Positions 61,100-64,000 of a stretch of 64,000 nucleotides of DNA are shown here, one piece after another. The position numbers and the translations under genes were made by a program. Every line of letters begins with the position of its first letter. Within the stretch, counting starts at the first letter, position 1. Location of the stretch: positions 62,001-126,000 of the forward strand of contig NZ_JAEUAK010000007.1 in NCBI RefSeq assembly GCF_019511345.1, written 5' to 3'. The notes beneath the pieces are model-generated. The model had not been told where the DNA came from, ran no database searches, and saw only the letters and a program-made list of their open reading frames with translations. The DNA is from Rhizobium mesosinicum. Lineage in GTDB: Bacteria; Pseudomonadota; Alphaproteobacteria; Rhizobiales; Rhizobiaceae.

Positions 61100-61553
61100 C
61101 CGGCCGGTGGAGAATATCGGCTCGCTTCGCTTCTTCTCGATTGCCCATGAACGCTATCTGCTGGCGGTGGCCAAAGTGAGCCCGCTATCCTTGAAGAGCG
61201 AGATCGATCTTGAGGATCTGCGCTCCGAGAAGATCATCTCCTTTTCCCGCCAGAACCTTTCCTACAGCGAGCGCTATTTCGCGGAAAAGTTCGAGGAGCA
61301 CGATCTGACCGACAATGTCGCTTATACCTGTGACGACACCTTCTCACTGGTGTCGCTGGTCTCTGCCGGCCTTGGCATCGGCTTCGTGCCGGAATGGACG
61401 CAGGATCTGCCGAACCGCGGCTTTGAGCTCAAGAAGGTAAGGGGGATTGATTTCAAGATCGGGCTCGGTGTCGCCTGGAACCGGGAGGATCCGACTGCCG
61501 GTCGTGATGACATCATCGATATTGCACGATCGCTGGCACGGCCGGGCAGGTGA
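61071..61553 (+). pseudogene. LysR C-terminal fragment
   Basis: From about 61085 the plus strand encodes the effector-binding half of a LysR regulator: GFIRPVENIGSLRFFSIAHE, LAVAKVSPLS, then SLVSLVSAGLGIGFVPEWTQ near the end, stopping at 61553. The DNA-binding domain and start are gone; the fragment is cut on its left by the IS2-like element. It is the third broken LysR gene in the window. Confidence 0.75.
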
Positions 61554-62040
61554 GGGCGGGGAGGGGCCGGACGTCTGTTATCGAGAGCGCCACCAGCCGC
61601 GACGTCGGCCGGAAAAGCGGAACACTCGGTCGCGGAGCAGTCGGTCCCGCGTCTCCTTCCGACCCCTTACGCTGACGCTCCTGCGGCTGCCCTTCTTCGC
61701 GCCCTCGTGTGACGCGAATTCCCGCTTTCCCACGCTTGTTCGCGCGACCACTTCTCTAATCGGCGTGTTAAGGTCAAGTTCTTTCGTAACTTCCTGCTCG
61801 ATGCGGCATTGTGCGTTTCTCGCGGCCCGTGCTTCTCTCCGGGATCGGCAAACAGCCTTCCCACCATGGGGTTCAGAAGATGACGTGGCCCAATCTATGC
61901 TGCAACCTGATGATCGTATTGTCATCGGAATAGCGGCCGCACGAACTCACATCACCATCGTCCGCGAGGGACGTCTTCCGCCGCTGAGCGGAACTTCGAA
62001 ATTGCTTTCCTGGTTCGCCTTGAAATTTTGCGTTCTACAG
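61554..62040. other. IS110-adjacent non-coding DNA
   Basis: No intact gene is visible. The part nearest 62040 is the region downstream of an IS110-family transposase (read leftward) and probably includes that element's end, perhaps near 61730-61790 where the string GACCTTAACACGCCGATTAG lies. The remainder is unassigned. Confidence 0.35.
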
Positions 62041-62250
62041 TCAGGCGCCAGGCGCCTGCTCCCGCGTCCAGCGGAATTCTGAGCCGTCTACCCACATCCT
62101 ATGCATCACCACCGCAAGCCTTCTTGCCAATGCAACGGTGGCTTTCTTTCTGCCATGCCGTTTTGCAATGTTCATTGCCCATGCCTTGAGCCAACACCAC
62201 TTCACCAAGCGAGTCAGCATGGTTTGCGCCGCCTCATTCCGGGCCTACAT
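62041..62250 (-). mobile_element. IS110-family transposase C-terminal fragment
   Basis: The minus strand ends a transposase with NEAAQTMLTRLVKW, then AWAMNIAKRHGRKKATVALA, RRLAVVMHRMWVDGSEFRWT and a TGA at 62041. The ALARRLAVVMHRMWVDG end is typical of the IS110/IS1111 group. Only about 70 residues remain; the rest is cut off near 62250, where istA sequence on the other strand begins. Confidence 0.75.
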
Positions 62251-63243
62251 GCGCGAGAGCCAGGAGATGGTGTTCGACGCGCATGACAAGGCCTTCGCCT
62301 TCTTCCGTGGTACCTGCACGCGCGGCATCTACGACAACATGAAGACGGCGGTCGAAGCGGTGTTCGTTGGAAAGGAGCGGCAATACAATCGCCGCTTCCT
62401 GCAGATGTGCAGCCACTATCTGGTCCACCCGGTCGCCTGCACGCCCGCATCCGGATGGGAGAAGGGACAGGTCGAGAACCAGGTTGGTCTCGTGCGCGAA
62501 CGCTTCTTCATCCCACGCCTGCGCGTCAAAAGCCTGGAGGAGCTGAACGTCTGGCTGCTCGATAAGTGCATCGCCTACGCCAAGGCTCACGGCCATCCTG
62601 AGCAGACCGAGCGAATGATCTGGCAGGTGTTCGAGGAGGAGCGCGGCAGCCTAGTCCATTACGTTGGACCGTTCGACGGTTCCACTGCGTCCCGGCCTCG
62701 GTGTCGAAGACCTGCACGGTCCGCTTCGACAACAATAAATATTCCGTCCTCTCGACGGCGGTCGGCCGCCCTGTTGAAGTTCATGCCTATGCCGAGAAGA
62801 TCGTCATCCGGCAGGATGGTGTGATTGTCGGCGAGCATCCGCGTTCCTTTGGTCGTGGCGAAACGGTCTACGACCCCTGGCATTACGTCCCTGTTCTGGC
62901 TCGCAAGCCCGGTGCTTTGCGCAACGGTGCGCCGTTCCGCGAATGGGTTCTGCCAGCGGCCATGGAGAAAGTCCGCCGTCGGCTGAAGAGCGTTCATGAT
63001 GGTGATCGGCAAATGGTCACCATCCTCGGATGCGTTCCTGCCGATGGCCTGACGGCCGTCGAGGCTGCCTGCCAGGAGGCGCTGGATCATGGCGTCTGCT
63101 CGGCCTCGGTGATCATCAACATTCTGGCCCGCAGCCGTGATCCGGCTCCGGCAATCACTCTTCAGACCCCAGATGCGCTGCGGTTGACCCATGAGCCGGT
63201 CGCCGACTGTGCACGGTATGACAGCCTCAGGAGGGCAAGCTGA
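62250..63243 (+). pseudogene. istA: IS21-family transposase istA, truncated and frameshifted
   Basis: Encodes the middle and C-terminal part of IstA. Similarity begins at RAYMRESQEMVFDAHDKAFA near 62250, without the N-terminal helix-turn-helix and first part of the catalytic core. A glutamate motif WEKGQVENQVGLVRERFF near 62455 fits the DDE domain. At about 62678 the frame breaks: YVGPFDG continues in another frame as FHCVPASVSKTCTVRFDNNK, consistent with loss of one base. The second part runs to TGA at 63243 and overlaps the istB start. No functional transposase is expected. Confidence 0.82.
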
Positions 63244-63977
63244 TGGAACGCACACAGGTTCTCGAACTTATGAGCACGCTCAAGCTCTATGGAATGCGTA
63301 GTGCTTACGACGAGGTCATGGGCAACGGCATCAAACGACAGCATGAACCGCCGCGCATCGTCGGCGACCTTCTGCAGTCGGAGATCGCCGAGAAGCAGGC
63401 CCGCTCCATTCGCTACCAACTCAGCATCGCCAAGCTGCCGCTCGCAAAGGACATCGACGATTTCGACTTCACCGATACGCCGCTCAATGAATCCTTGGTG
63501 CGGGAACTGGCTACAGGCACCTTCGTCGCCGATCAGCGCAACGTCGTTCTCGTCGGCGGCACGGGAACCGGAAAGAGCCATCTCGCCATTGCAATTGCCC
63601 GTGCACTGATCCGCAACGGAACACGCGGGCGCTTCTTCAATGTCGTCGATCTGGTCAATCGACTGGAAACGGAAACGCGCAGCGGCAAGCAGGGGCGGAC
63701 AGCCGACTACCTCAACCGTCTCGACTTCATCATCCTCGACGAACTTGGTTATCTACCCTTTGCCCAGGCGGGAGGTCAGCTCCTGTTCCATCTGATCAGC
63801 AGGCTCTACGAGCGCACGTCGATCATCGTCACCACAAACCTGGCATTCGGCGAATGGCCGACGGTGTTCGGCGACGCCAAGATGACGACGGCGCTGCTCG
63901 ACCGTCTCACCCATCATTGCGAGATTGTCGAAACCGGAAACGAATCCTGGCGCTTCAAGAACCGCTCTCAAAGCTAA
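63243..63977 (+). CDS. istB: IS21-family helper ATPase IstB
   Basis: Complete protein of 244 residues. IstB is the AAA+ ATPase that assists IstA in IS21 transposition. Walker A is LVGGTGTGKSHLAIAIA near residues 102-118 and Walker B FIILDELGYLPF near 161-172, followed by the arginine/sensor region TTNLAFGEWPTVFGD near 199-213. The ATG overlaps the istA stop by one to two bases. The frame is intact, but its partner istA is broken here; the element's right end lies outside the window or within its last 23 bases. Confidence 0.93.
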   Translation: MERTQVLELMSTLKLYGMRSAYDEVMGNGIKRQHEPPRIVGDLLQSEIAEKQARSIRYQLSIAKLPLAKDIDDFDFTDTPLNESLVRELATGTFVADQRNVVLVGGTGTGKSHLAIAIARALIRNGTRGRFFNVVDLVNRLETETRSGKQGRTADYLNRLDFIILDELGYLPFAQAGGQLLFHLISRLYERTSIIVTTNLAFGEWPTVFGDAKMTTALLDRLTHHCEIVETGNESWRFKNRSQS

Positions 63978-64000
63978 AGCCGAAGAACGACATCACCCGC

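Noticed and set aside
61578..61925. 115-codon minus frame beside the IS110 fragment
   Set aside because: Arginine-rich, without recognised motif, in DNA that is probably the IS110 end region.
1..64000. CRISPR arrays, retrons or an anti-phage island
   Set aside because: No regularly spaced repeats with unique spacers, no cas, reverse transcriptase or restriction genes were recognised; the only phased repeat is the four-unit array at 58900.

Overview
The window reads as accessory DNA from an alphaproteobacterium of the Rhizobiaceae type (Rhizobium, Sinorhizobium or Agrobacterium), probably from a large plasmid or chromid. I infer this from the dense catabolic operons, each with its own ABC importer and regulator, the closeness of several products to rhizobial families (UgpB-like binding protein, L-arabinonate-type IlvD/Edd dehydratase), the GC-rich coding bias, the lack of housekeeping or RNA genes, and the insertion-sequence debris. 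The replicon assignment is inference; no replication gene is present.

Layout. 1-5.3 kb (minus): a CUT1 sugar importer (binding protein, two permeases, an ATPase cut by the window edge) with a GntR regulator and a DapA/NanA-family aldolase. 5.5-13.2 kb: a GH39 glycosidase transcribed away from a complete Opp-type oligomer importer. 13.4-16.7 kb (minus): DUF305 protein, YVTN beta-propeller, ECF sigma factor and anti-sigma factor. 16.7-17.9 kb: decayed copD and LysR genes and a tRNA-3'-end-like fragment. 18-26.3 kb (minus): LacI and DeoR regulators behind a RidA / hydantoinase B / hydantoinase A / FAD amine oxidase / SDR operon. 26.6-31.7 kb (plus): a second Opp/Dpp importer with a fused double ATPase. 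31.9-32.9 kb: a truncated inositol-monophosphatase-family gene and debris. 33-39.6 kb (plus): ugpB-ugpA-ugpE-ugpC, a glycerophosphodiesterase, a GlpR-like repressor and a HAD phosphatase. 40.2-46.4 kb: a Tau/Ssu-type importer with an IlvD/Edd dehydratase and an RraA/aldolase-family protein, divergent from a GntR regulator. 46.7-54.2 kb (minus): a CUT1 importer with two Gfo/Idh/MocA dehydrogenases and a LysR regulator. 54.7-58.3 kb (minus): LysR debris, an APC permease, a MoaF-like protein and a LuxR-type regulator. 58.9-64 kb: a 22-bp-period repeat array, a DUF4143 ATPase, and a pile of IS2-like, LysR, IS110 and IS21 fragments ending in an intact istB.

Most of the window is modular nutrient scavenging: six ABC importers and one secondary transporter, each linked to one or more enzymes and a local regulator. 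The best-defined module is glycerol-3-phosphate/glycerophosphodiester uptake, with a perfect palindrome just upstream of ugpB as candidate operator. The least understood are the Tau-type importer plus dehydratase plus RraA operon, the oxidase/RidA/hydantoinase operon, and the ECF sigma/DUF305 operon. No CRISPR array, complete tRNA, rRNA or replication origin was seen. I found no convincing new defence-like system. Gene calls rest on recognised motifs and family resemblance read by eye, without database searches.
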